A DNA stretch of 64,000 nt from Trichormus_B sp936914905. GTDB taxonomy: Bacteria > Cyanobacteriota > Cyanobacteriia > Cyanobacteriales > Nostocaceae. The DNA lies in NCBI RefSeq assembly GCF_039871975.1, contig NZ_JBDPLL010000001.1; one strand, given 5' to 3'. The notes below the pieces were generated by a model, which saw only the letters and a list, made by a program, of their open reading frames with translations, was not told the DNA's origin and searched no databases. This document shows, piece by piece, positions 28,661 through 37,575 of the stretch. Every line of letters starts with the position of its first letter. The stretch's first letter is position 1. Position numbers and translations under genes: made by a program.

Positions 28661-29284
28661 TTAGGCGGAATCTTTACCTAAGTAAATAGCGCAAATATCA
28701 GCTGGTAATTTGTCTTCTAGCATACTATAACCTTGTTGGAGAAAATTGGCTACTTCGTCAGGGGAAATCTGTTCGCCTTCAGCTTGCAGATAGGCAGCAA
28801 TGCGTATTTCACTCCAGTGGAAGGTTTGAGCCATCAAGACAATTAAGCGTAATATTGATGGTAGTTGGTCTAATGACTGTTCTATATAACACCATAACGG
28901 TGGTGAAGTGTCCCTGAGTGAATAATGAATTGCCTCTGTTGGTGGTAATTTAATTTCATTAATGCAGAACGCAGTCATGTTGATTAACCAGTTTTGTAAG
29001 GTTAATATATCCTCACCTGTTTCCGGGTTAGTTAGATAGAGTCCACCGAATTCATAGTATATATGTCGCCATGTGAGTGCAAATAGATAATCTGCTTGGA
29101 CAGGTGATCGCACAGAATGTTGAATCAAAGTGTAAACTATAGGGCTATAGCGGCAAAAAATGACCGTAAAGTATTTACCATCATCGGGATAGCACCTAAA
29201 CAGAGTCAGTAATTCCTGGTCAGTATGATGAAACAGCGATTTAACCAGAGGATGATTACTTTCAGGAAAAGAAGGAATTTCCAC
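28661..29284 (-). CDS. Sigma-70-like protein
   Basis: A 207-residue cytosolic protein. The N-terminal half (DQELLTLFRCYPDDGKYFTV, IFCRYSPIVYTLI, ADYLFALTWRHIYYEF) resembles sigma-70 region 2 of cyanobacterial ECF/group 3-like factors. The C-terminal half (LDQLPSILRLIVLMAQTFHW followed by SEIRIAAYLQAEGE) resembles region 4 with a helix-turn-helix. The DNA-contact residues are not classical, so it may be a divergent regulator. No anti-sigma gene is adjacent. The frame is intact. Confidence 0.6.
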   Translation of the reverse strand: MEIPSFPESNHPLVKSLFHHTDQELLTLFRCYPDDGKYFTVIFCRYSPIVYTLIQHSVRSPVQADYLFALTWRHIYYEFGGLYLTNPETGEDILTLQNWLINMTAFCINEIKLPPTEAIHYSLRDTSPPLWCYIEQSLDQLPSILRLIVLMAQTFHWSEIRIAAYLQAEGEQISPDEVANFLQQGYSMLEDKLPADICAIYLGKDSA

Positions 29285-29505
29285 AAGTCTTTAAATACTA
29301 TAAATAGTAGTGGTTAAAATATACAGGGTAATTGGGTATGAGGCATGGGCCATTAGGAAAATTACTTCCCCATCTCCCTTTATCTTCCCCAGTCCCCAAT
29401 CCCTCTTCCCTGCCTCAAACTATGAGATAAACTAAAAAGAGGACTTAATATTAGTCTTTATCGACAAAACTAAAAGCAGCTCTCTTATACAATCTTTGTT
29501 TATTT

Positions 29506-30111
29506 ATGGTTATAATAGTTATAGCAGCTAATTTGATACCTTTTCTGCTTAGACCCTTTACTTTAGCCTCTTTCTTACCTTCCCTACCGTTAGATAGCCT
29601 GTTCTCTACCCAAGGCATCATGATTATACTGTTGGCAGCTTATGCTGGTGCAATGTGGATGTTTCTGACCAGCGCTCCCAAAGTCTATACTGTCATGGTG
29701 TCAGACTTGGAAATTGCTCGACAGTTGTATGAAGGCTTACTAGATTTGCCAGCAGCAGAAGTACCTTTGCACTATTACTACAACTACGAACAAACTATTG
29801 GTGCAACTGGGATAGACCCGCTTTATATATCCACCAGTCCCAGTTGGTCAAATAAAACGATGAATAACTCCAACGATGGGTTGTGGTATCAATTAAAGAA
29901 AAATACTCAACTGCACATCATTACTGGTGGGAGTATAGGTACTAGAAATCAGCAACGCCATGTTTGTTTTGACCATGACTGTTTAGAGTTGATTTTGATG
30001 CGGGTGGAAATACGAGGTTTGAAGTTCAAGATTCGCAATCAAAAGCCTTTGAATTTTTTGGTAAAAGACTACGAAGGACGCGTGATTGAATTAGCTGAAG
30101 TTAACGGGTAG
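29506..30111 (+). CDS. Membrane-anchored glyoxalase/VOC-like protein
   Basis: A 201-residue protein. Two N-terminal membrane spans (NLIPFLLRPFTLASFLPSLP region and GIMIILLAAYAGAMWMFL) precede a soluble domain with YTVMVSDLEIARQLYEGLLD, the start of a VOC/glyoxalase-like half-barrel. It continues to RHVCFDHDCLELILMRVE and ends LNFLVKDYEGRVIELAEV. This looks like a VOC-type protein conserved in filamentous cyanobacteria; its substrate is unknown. The frame is intact. Confidence 0.7.
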   Translation: MVIIVIAANLIPFLLRPFTLASFLPSLPLDSLFSTQGIMIILLAAYAGAMWMFLTSAPKVYTVMVSDLEIARQLYEGLLDLPAAEVPLHYYYNYEQTIGATGIDPLYISTSPSWSNKTMNNSNDGLWYQLKKNTQLHIITGGSIGTRNQQRHVCFDHDCLELILMRVEIRGLKFKIRNQKPLNFLVKDYEGRVIELAEVNG

Positions 30112-30246
30112 GTTTATTCATAAATCTTTAGAGTGTTAGAGTGTGTTGGGTTTTTTCCTGATGCACCCTAAATTTTTTTATATTTGTTTCAAGATTTAAA
30201 AGGCTCACCCAAAGAAGCAACGGAAGAAAAAGCAGTCTCTAATACT

Positions 30247-30493
30247 AATACCATCGCCAAAATATGAGGGTGAGTTGATGATGCTTTAACCATTAACTCC
30301 CATTTCTCTGAGGCTTGGCAAAAATAATAAATCTTGAAAATTCCTTCCAGGTTTCCTACAAGTGTTTTTGAATTATTAACTAGAATATAAGGCTTTGAGA
30401 TTCCAAACTACCTTTTCAACGAAACGCTTATGTGTATTTAATCCTGGCAATATCGGCAAAATTCTTGTAGCCCTTTATTTTGGCTAAGGTATT
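30247..30493. repeat. 247-bp dispersed element, copy B
   Basis: Second copy of the element at 14835-15082, in the same orientation. The left end is AATACCATCGCC and the right end read on the other strand is AATACCTTAGCC, so 10 of 12 terminal bases match. No open frame remains. It lies between the VOC gene and the restriction-modification relic. Confidence 0.7.
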
Positions 30494-30679
30494 GTAATAC
30501 GAAATTCATAAGAAGCTGCATAGAATATGATATCAAGAATAATTGAGCGCAGATAAATGCAGATAAAAACAGATAAAGACGGATAATTCAATGGATTTCA
30601 TGATTCTGTGCAAACTCACATGAAATTGGTGTAATTTGACAAGTTATTTAATTTGGTGACCAAGGCCCTACTATTTTAA

Positions 30680-32800
30680 TTCCCTTTTAATTCCCTGTTT
30701 TTCTTTCTTAGCTAGTTCTAAATTTAATGTCAACAGTTTTTCTAAAAAATCATCTTCTGCTTAACATTTATAAGCATCTATTACCAGCTTATCTACTTGT
30801 TAATATACTTTATAAAGTTGGCCGCTTGGTTCATTAAATAATTTATTTATTATATAATGTCGTAATTCCCTATTATTTAGACTCCATTTTTTGTGGACGG
30901 TATTAATTAAGTTTTTCGGCTTTTGTAAGGTTTTTTTATTATTTTAATATCTGCTGTTTGTGGAAATGTGAATGTTTCAAAACAAATTGTACTAGTGTAG
31001 CGGGTATCACATTTTAACCTTGAACTTTGCGCTTTTACCCAAAGACAATGTAAATTGGGTGTGAGAATACCCAGAATATAAAAATTATCTGATGCAATTA
31101 CCATATTAGCTTCACAAGCTAATAGAGAAATATCCATAGGTGTAAAAATTAGCCCTTTAGCAATTTTTAGTGAAGTGAAATAAAAAAATAAAATCCCGAG
31201 TTTTCTAAAGCCTTTTTCCCTGCTGGTCTATATATTTCAAATAACCAGCATTTTTCACGAGGTTTCTTATTTTTATTCCTATCTGTTTTAGGGTTAATAT
31301 TCTCTCTAAGTCTGTTAAATGTTTCTTGGGACTCAGAAGCTTCTTCAATTGACATATCGGCAAAATTAATTACCAATCTAGTTTTTATCATGGATTGATT
31401 TAATCTCTCCCATCAATCATGGGCTTGAGAACTTTCTTATTGTTTAGATCTAGAGTAATCGATTGTTTAGCTTCTCTTTCTTATCTGAAAAATCGTTTTC
31501 CTATTAACTTACATGCCTGAAATGAAAATCCTCTATTTACTAATAATATTTGTGGAGAGGTAACAGATACTTCAGTTCTAAGAAACGAGGAAATAAACTA
31601 AACCTCAATATTATCTAAACATTTTTGTTTGGTATCTTCTTCTTTCCAGTTAACAATACTTACATGAACAGCAGCATCTCTAGACCATACTTGAGAAGAA
31701 ATCGTATCATGAATATTACAATAATAATACCATTACTAACAATCTAATCTAAACTAGCCCTTTTTCCCGAAACCTGAGTAATAGAATTTCTACCAACTCA
31801 TGGTACCCTACCTTTCTGAGCTAATAAATCAGATAGTTTTTTAAACTAAAAAACACAAAAATTAGGCTGACTTTTGACATCGGGTAAAGCTTTATATATC
31901 TTATGTGTATATAATACATCTTATGTGTATATTCATCTCCTAACTCTATTCTCAATTTTTCACCAACTAGAAAAGGCTGATTTCCAATAGTTGCCTTAGC
32001 CTTTGGACATTCAGTAAATAAAGCATCTTCACAAACAACATTTTTATCTAAACTATCCAAAGGTAACGCAGGTTCTGTTAACTGTAAATTATCAATGGCA
32101 ATCTTTCGTGCTATCATCAAAGTTACCCTTGCTAACTCCACCGCAAACGGATTTGTATCCATTACATAAAATTGCAAAGGTGTCACCAAACCCATCTACA
32201 TTTGTTTATCTTTTGATTTCCACAGGTTAGCAATTCTTTCTAAAAAAATATTTTAATTCTTTTGAATCCCTGATAAGCTAAGTAAAGAAAATTACCCAAA
32301 TCATAAGCCAGGTCTAAAACTCTATAATTTTGTAATTCTATTTGCAGTGCGGACAGTTGTTTAATTGTATTTGCTGCTACAATCCTATCTTCCCAAAAAT
32401 CAAGCTTCTAAAGCACCTTCATAACGAAAAGTACGGAAAAAGTGGTTGAGAAATGTTTGTGCTTCCTTGCCTTATTATCTGGTGATGTATTGTTGGCAAA
32501 ATTAAATGGATTTAGATGAACTTTCTGGTGTAGATGATGTCATATTGTTGGGTTAAAATATTCTGTTCTTTCTAGAATAGAAAAGCATTAATTAAGGATT
32601 TTCTTCAACTTCTCCAACAAATACTCCCCTAGATCTAGTAGCTCAATTTCATTGATTATATCATCACTAGAACTGCGATTACTTCCTACGATCGCAACAC
32701 CACCAAATCAAACACCCTTCGCAGCGAAAATCTTCTCATTCGCTGTTAATTGACTCAAACAATATTCTAAACTTTCAGTAGTTTATGAAATAAATTTATT
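30680..32800 (-). pseudogene. MmeI-like restriction-modification (class I SAM DNA methyltransferase) relic
   Basis: Minus-strand pieces keep the order of a large type IIG-like enzyme: INEIELLDLGEYLLEKLKKI, then HLHQKVHLNPFNFANNTSPD, WEDRIVAANTIKQLSALQIE, and LDLAYDLGNFLYLAYQGFKR (motif I, expected LDPACGSGNF). After that come MDTNPFAVELARVTLMIARK and IGNQPFLVGEKLRIEL (motif IV, expected NPPF). The C-terminal recognition part follows: KTRLVINFADMSIEEASE, EKCWLFEIYRP, ACEANMVIASDNFYILGILT and FETFTFPQTADI. Several stops and frameshifts are present, and both motifs I and IV are mutated, so it is inactive. Confidence 0.75.
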
Positions 32801-32856
32801 CTGCAATTTCTTACGTACCTTCACTGCTACAGAATCATCACTTTCTTCAAAAGTTT

Positions 32857-33054
32857 TCAATAACTCTCTATTACCTGTTCTGCCTCATGATCCCCCCAAG
32901 TTTCCAACGAATCTCTATCTATATTTTCGATATATAAATCTACACAATCAATACCATAATTTATCCAGTGTTCCTGTAACTGTCTACCCTCTTCTAAATG
33001 TTGCAGAAATTGTGTTAACTTCTCTTGGCTGTTAATTGGTCTTTCGTTTACCAT
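32857..33054 (-). CDS. Small hypothetical acidic protein
   Basis: ATG 33054 opens a 65-residue frame, MVNERPINSQEKLTQFLQHL through EEGRQLQEHWINYGIDCVDL to AEQVIESY. It has no signal or membrane span. It is directly upstream of, and on the same strand as, the methyltransferase relic, and may be either an accompanying gene or its displaced N-terminal part. No family is recognised. Confidence 0.35.
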   Translation of the reverse strand: MVNERPINSQEKLTQFLQHLEEGRQLQEHWINYGIDCVDLYIENIDRDSLETWGDHEAEQVIESY

Positions 33055-33182
33055 GATTATTAAATCTAATGACAATAGTGAATGCAAATAAACAGCTGTA
33101 AATTAAATTTTAAATAAATGCCTATTTACAAATAATCACTATATATTAGTGAAATATTAACTATCTGTTGAACAAAACGATC

Positions 33183-33307
33183 TAAGTAGGTTGGCGGAAA
33201 ATTTATAACTATGTCATGGCGAATGCAGCAAAGGGGAATCAAAGAATTGCAAGGGTTTCAAGTAATTTATATTTTGTTACATAGTTATGTTTATTTTTAT
33301 CTACTTA
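33183..33307. repeat. MITE-like element, copy 3 (125 bp)
   Basis: It is nearly identical to 23109-23238 (shared aaatttataactatgtcatgg, aagggtttcaagtaatttat and tacatagttatgtttattt). Left end is TAAGTAGGTTGGCGG and right end is the complement of TAAGTAGATAAA. It is 5 nt shorter than copy 1. Confidence 0.8.
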
Positions 33308-33385
33308 CTTATACCAGGATTGTAACTTAAAAATAATCCTCTCTCTATTACCCAGTATTTAAGCATCTTTTTCCATTTATCAAAC

Positions 33386-33661
33386 TTATATTGAGAATAT
33401 AGATTCAGAGAAGCTGGTAACTCGAATACATAAATACTGTTCTAGCCTACTACTCACAATTATATCAATTGTGATCACCAAATTGGCAATATAAGACTGC
33501 CATAAGTCTCCCCCATACTGTTTAATTTCCTTAGCTACTGCTGTCAGGACTTGAGTCTGAGTGTGTTTAAACTCTCCAGCCATTAATTTCTGTTTCCACT
33601 TTTCAAAATTGAGGTCTTCTTCTTCCAACCATTTGGGGAAAAGATAACTATACCAAACCAA
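33386..33661 (-). pseudogene. Fragment of an unrecognised protein
   Basis: The 91-codon frame reads SYLFPKWLEEEDLNFEKWKQ, then KLMAGEFKHTQTQVLTAVAK and EIKQYGGDLWQSYIANLV before a tail of unlike composition. The first 60 residues look like a real, charged helical protein; the tail probably reflects a frameshift. No family is recognised. It may be another piece of the neighbouring restriction-modification island. Confidence 0.35.
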
Positions 33662-33730
33662 TATCTTCCCGTGGGTATTATTCTCTGATAATACTGCTGT
33701 TATCCGTCTTCTGTAGCTAAACTTTTGATA

Positions 33731-33868
33731 TTGTTACTAGTGCCTGAGTCACTCAGAAACAGCTTTGAGGCTGTATGCGCTAAACAAGGCAGACATATGA
33801 TTGAAGTTGTCACTAAGTTTGTAGGGGGATACGTTCAAAAATACGATCCTGATTACAAGGCAAAATAA
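33731..33868 (+). pseudogene. Ribbon-helix-helix (ParG/CopG-like) fragment
   Basis: The frame gives VPESLRNSFEAVCAKQGRHM followed by IEVVTKFVGGYVQKYDPDYK and AK, ending TAA 33866-33868. The pattern of a short beta-strand residue run, then two helices, is that of small plasmid-type RHH DNA-binding proteins. The N-terminus lacks a start. It is located 59 nt before the Uma2-type relic. Confidence 0.4.
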
Positions 33869-33927
33869 CTAATTGCGATAGTTGGTGATCGCCAATCGTA
33901 AACACTAAAAATAGAAAAGGTAGGTAA

Positions 33928-34540
33928 ATGATAGTTCAAGCCTTACGTAAAACTGAAAAACTAACCTTTGATGAATTTGCCTAATGGAAACCAGAGGGGG
34001 ACAGTATGAACTACATGACAGGATAATTATTGAGATGTCACACCCTACAAGTGATCATCAAGATGATATCAGTTTTTTGGCACTAGAAATATCTGCTGAT
34101 ATCAAGCCGTTACATCTTCCCTACTTCATTTCTAAAACTGCACTTATCAAACCACATGAAAATAAATCCGGTTATTTACTAGATATATTGGTGGTCAGTC
34201 CCCCTAATCTTGTAAATGAACCACTGTGGAAAAAGCAATCTCAGTTACTCAGGGCGCGTCAATCCCTCTAGTGACTGAGGTTGTTAGCACTAATTAGCGC
34301 GATAACTATTTCACATAACTAGGTCAACACGAAGCTGTAAGTATTTCAGAATATTGGATTGTAGACCATGGTACATTGGTAGGTAGGCGTTTTCTTGCCA
34401 ATCCTAAGCAACTAGTCATCTCGATTTACTCGTTAGTTGAGGGGGAATACCAAGTTAATCAGTTCAGAGGTGACGACCGAATAGTATTGCCAACTTTCCT
34501 ATAAGAGTTACACTTTAGTAAATCATGGCTTATAAAATTA
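33928..34540 (+). pseudogene. Uma2-family (DUF820) nuclease, inactivated
   Basis: ATG 33928 opens MIVQALRKTEKLTFDEFA, then TAA, then WKPEGGQYELHDRIIIEMSH followed by PTSDHQDDISFLALEI. It continues with SGYLLDILVVSPPNL and ARQSL before TAG TGA. Frameshifted continuation includes QHEAVSISEYWIVDHGTLVG, SIYSLVEGEYQVNQFRGDDR and IVLPTF. The order and the LxDI/EYWIVD signature fit the PD-(D/E)XK-like Uma2 family, common in cyanobacteria. Stops and frameshifts make it dead. Confidence 0.75.
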
Positions 34541-34601
34541 ATCTTGCTCTTGTTATTGTCAGTTGCTTTAGATAGAAAATATTCTACAACTAACATAGTT
34601 T

Positions 34602-35051
34602 CTAATTCCCAATCAATAAGCTTAATTTATCACCTACTAATAATGCATGATTAGAGAAAATTCCTTTCAGTTTCAAATTAGTAAGTTGAATAACAGCATT
34701 TATTATTTCCTGTTGTTCTGAGGTTAAATCTAACCCCTTTAGGGCTGGGTTCAGGTCATTATCAGTATGCAAATAGTGAGCAAGTTGTTTACGTTGAGCA
34801 GAATTCAAAACTGCGAGAATTTCCTTGTTTCTACGCTGACGGACTGCTTGAATTTTCTGATGTTCCTGGGGAGTTAAATCATCCTCCGAAAAAGTAATAG
34901 TATCCTTAGTATCTTCACTATGAGAAGTGAAAATAACTTGAGATGAATTAAAAAAACTATTTGCTGATACTACCGTAATTTCTGGTAATAAGAGAGCTAC
35001 AAAAACACTAAATAGCAGTGCAAATAACCGTCTTTTCAATTTAATTATCAT
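34602..35051 (-). CDS. CpxP/Spy-like periplasmic protein
   Basis: A 149-residue protein with an N-terminal signal peptide (MIIKLKRRLFALLFSVFVAL region, cleavage after about 31). The mature part is helical and contains two LTxxQ-like motifs (LTPQEHQKIQAVRQRRNKEI and LTSEQQEIINAVIQL) and LNSAQRKQLAHYL. These features recall the CpxP/Spy family of periplasmic stress-responsive chaperones. Its precise role here is inferred. The frame is intact, and it is divergent from the CbbX-type gene. Confidence 0.65.
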   Translation of the reverse strand: MIIKLKRRLFALLFSVFVALLLPEITVVSANSFFNSSQVIFTSHSEDTKDTITFSEDDLTPQEHQKIQAVRQRRNKEILAVLNSAQRKQLAHYLHTDNDLNPALKGLDLTSEQQEIINAVIQLTNLKLKGIFSNHALLVGDKLSLLIGN

Positions 35052-35445
35052 GTTGAGAACAACCTAAATTAAATTCCATACTGGAGTATAGTCAAGCCCT
35101 TATCATTTTCCTAGTTATAGGAAATACCGTTTCTCTTTCTCTTAAATATTGATACATATCATTTCTCTCAGCCCCTCTTATTGAAGGGTATTGAAGGATC
35201 TTATATGTTTCAAGGTTAAAGAGAACTATTATAAACTACCTATCTGTGAAAAATCTTACCAATGACGAATAACCAGCCCTCACACTATCTCTATATTGGC
35301 GGTGTAGTGAAGGAGATTATGTTTTCTCTATGACTAAATTCAGAAATGGATAATAAAGAAATATATATCAGTCCTATTAGAATTACATTATTTTATAATA
35401 CCAGACTTGGGGCTATCATCAAAGTTATTACCAGTGGAGACTGTC
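35052..35445. other. Divergent promoter region
   Basis: About 390 bases separate the CpxP-like gene (minus) from the AAA gene (plus), so promoters for both must lie here. No standard operator is evident by eye. AGTGGAGA lies just before ATG 35446. The sequence is AT-rich with no competing reading frame. Confidence 0.4.
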
Positions 35446-36384
35446 ATGAGTGAACAAGTTTTAAACAAACAAACTATTAGTGCCGTTACCCAAGATAGTG
35501 AAATTGACTTAGAGGAGGCTTTCCAGGAATCTCATATCCAAGACATTCTTGATAAGTTAGACCAGGAGTTAGTCGGCTTAAAGTATGTCAAAAATAAAAT
35601 TAAGGAAATGGCTGCTTTGTTGCTGGTTGACAGGATTCGTAAAAGTCTTGGTTTAACTGCTGGTGCGCCTAGTTTGCACATGACTTTTTTAGGTAACCCA
35701 GGTATGGGTAAAACTACTGTAGCTATGAGAATGGCTGAAATTCTCTATCGTCTGGAATATATCCGCAAAGAGAATGTCATGTTGGTGACGCGAGATGATT
35801 TAGTTGGGCAAGGTATTGGACAAACTGCACCGAAAACTAGGGAAGTTTTAAATAATGCAATGGGGGGTGTTTTATTAGTTGATGAAGCTTATACTTTATA
35901 CCGCCCAGATCATCCAGGAGATTTTGGTTTGGAAGCAATTGAAATTCTCATGCAGGTGATGGAAAATCAGCGTGATGATTTGGTTGTTATCCTTGCTGGG
36001 TATAAAACCCAAATGGAACATTTTTTCCACAGTAATCCTGGTATGAATTCTCGTATTGGAATTCATATTGAATTTAATGATTATAGTGTTGATAATTTGT
36101 TAATTATTGCTCAATCTATAGTCAAAACTCAAAACTATTGTTTTAGCCCTGAGGCGGAACAAGCCTTCCGAGAGTATTTAATTCGACGGAAGACCATGCC
36201 TCATTTTGCTAATGCTCGTAGTGTCCGTAATGCTATAGATAGAGCGCGTTTACGTCAAGCCAATCGTTTATTAAATAGTGGCAAGAAATTAAATAGGCAA
36301 GATTTAATTACTATCGAAGCTATAGATATTCTTGCTAGTCGAGTATTTAGGGAAGGTGTTCCTGACTGCGAACCGGAAAGCTGA
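35446..36384 (+). CDS. cbbX: CbbX/CfxQ-type AAA+ ATPase
   Basis: A 312-residue AAA+ protein; ATG 35446 (MSEQVLNKQTISAV) has a GGAGA site and is preferred to TTG 35407. It has Walker A GNPGMGKTTVAMRMAEIL near residue 83, Walker B GVLLVDEAYTLYRPDHPGDF near 143, sensor-type VVILAGYKTQMEHFFHSNPG and an arginine-finger region NSRIGIHIEF. The C-terminal part FANARSVRNAIDRARLRQAN fits the CbbX family. In red-type systems CbbX reactivates Rubisco. In cyanobacteria with green-type Rubisco the role is unclear, and no rbc genes are nearby. The gene symbol denotes the family. Confidence 0.85.
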   Translation: MSEQVLNKQTISAVTQDSEIDLEEAFQESHIQDILDKLDQELVGLKYVKNKIKEMAALLLVDRIRKSLGLTAGAPSLHMTFLGNPGMGKTTVAMRMAEILYRLEYIRKENVMLVTRDDLVGQGIGQTAPKTREVLNNAMGGVLLVDEAYTLYRPDHPGDFGLEAIEILMQVMENQRDDLVVILAGYKTQMEHFFHSNPGMNSRIGIHIEFNDYSVDNLLIIAQSIVKTQNYCFSPEAEQAFREYLIRRKTMPHFANARSVRNAIDRARLRQANRLLNSGKKLNRQDLITIEAIDILASRVFREGVPDCEPES

Positions 36385-36502
36385 TTTGGTACTGGTAATT
36401 GGGGACTAGGGGAATTGAGTAAACATCCTTCTGTAATCATTCTGCTTATAGGCCTATTTCTTATTCCCCTCTTACTGTCACCTGTCACTTAATACTTATT
36501 TC

Positions 36503-37462
36503 CTAATTTGAGTTCTTAATTATGTTAATTACTGTTTGGAATTTTTCAACTTGTTTACGTAATTTTTCCGCTTCATTGTCCGGTATTTAAACCTTAATAT
36601 TGACTGCTCCGGTAGCGAGTGTTTGCTGATAGTTTCCTTGGCGGATTTCCTGATATTTTTATGATACTGCCCAAGAGCGTAAATAATGCAAACGTTCTAT
36701 AGGAAATGGATGGGTAGCCATCATTCCCTGAGCGCTATTGCACATGAGAAATTTATATACTTGATTTAGTCTATCATTATCCAGTGTTTGATATTTTTCC
36801 GACTGTTGAATAAATTCTTGTAAACTACATTCGTTGGGATATTTGTTACTACAGCCAGAGATTTTCATCATGGATGACATAACTGGGTTTAGGTCGTCCA
36901 TGACTAACAATCCTGCGCGATTTGCGGATAATTCGGCCTTACGTCGCCATTTAAAAAAGTGATAAATCAAAGCTTGACTGACGAAATTACCTACACTGAA
37001 GGTTAATTCACCAATGACGGAAGCAGCACTCATTGCCCACATCGCCATTTGAATTAAAATAGTATTATTACATTTAATATGCCCCAGTTCATGGGCAAGC
37101 ACTGCCCGAATTTCGGCTTCATTGAGTAAGTCAAGTATCCCTGTGTTTACAACTATGTAAAGATTTTCTTGCCCCAATGTATAGCTATTGGCTTGGGGGT
37201 TCTGTGATATAAATAGTGTTAATTCAGGGTAAATGTCTAAATCTCGCACACATTCCTGAAATATCTGGTAAATAGTGGAATATTGACGCAGCCCTACTTA
37301 GATGGTGTTGCCTATTAAAGAGGCTAATTGAGGGTGTTCATAGACAAATTCCACGAATTTACGAGCTATTAAATCAAATCCCGATAAACTTCGTAAGGCT
37401 TGGGCCTGACGATCTAGTGTATGCCTAAAGGCTTCGCTGGAAATTCCTGTGTAGGTTGGCAT
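36503..37462 (-). pseudogene. M48-family metallopeptidase with three in-frame stops
   Basis: From ATG 37462 (MPTYTGISSEAFRHTLDRQ) one frame runs to TAG 36503-36505 and is broken at 37298 (TAG), 36659 (TAA) and near 36588 (TAA). Zn site HELGH in AEIRAVLAHELGHIKCNNTI, membrane-like FVSQALIYHFFKWRRKAELS and NRAGLLVMDD are all preserved. The C-terminal tail AEKLRKQVEKFQTVINII is still readable. With no frameshift and an intact active site, the loss looks recent. The 196-residue central frame could give a fragment if translated internally, but that is speculation. Confidence 0.8.
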
Positions 37463-37487
37463 AATTTCGGGAAGTTGGTAAATGGTA

Positions 37488-37575
37488 GTTGGGGACTGGG
37501 GATTAGGGACTGATGACTGGTAAGACAGCAGGAAGTTTACCAATTACCCATTACTAATCATTAATGACTAATGAC
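37488..37575. repeat. Short tandem repeats (GGGGACT and TAATGAC types)
   Basis: Units such as tggggactggggattaggga and accaattacccattactaatcattaatgactaatgac fill the gap between the divergent peptidase relic and helicase gene, the usual Nostoc intergenic repeat style. Confidence 0.6.
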
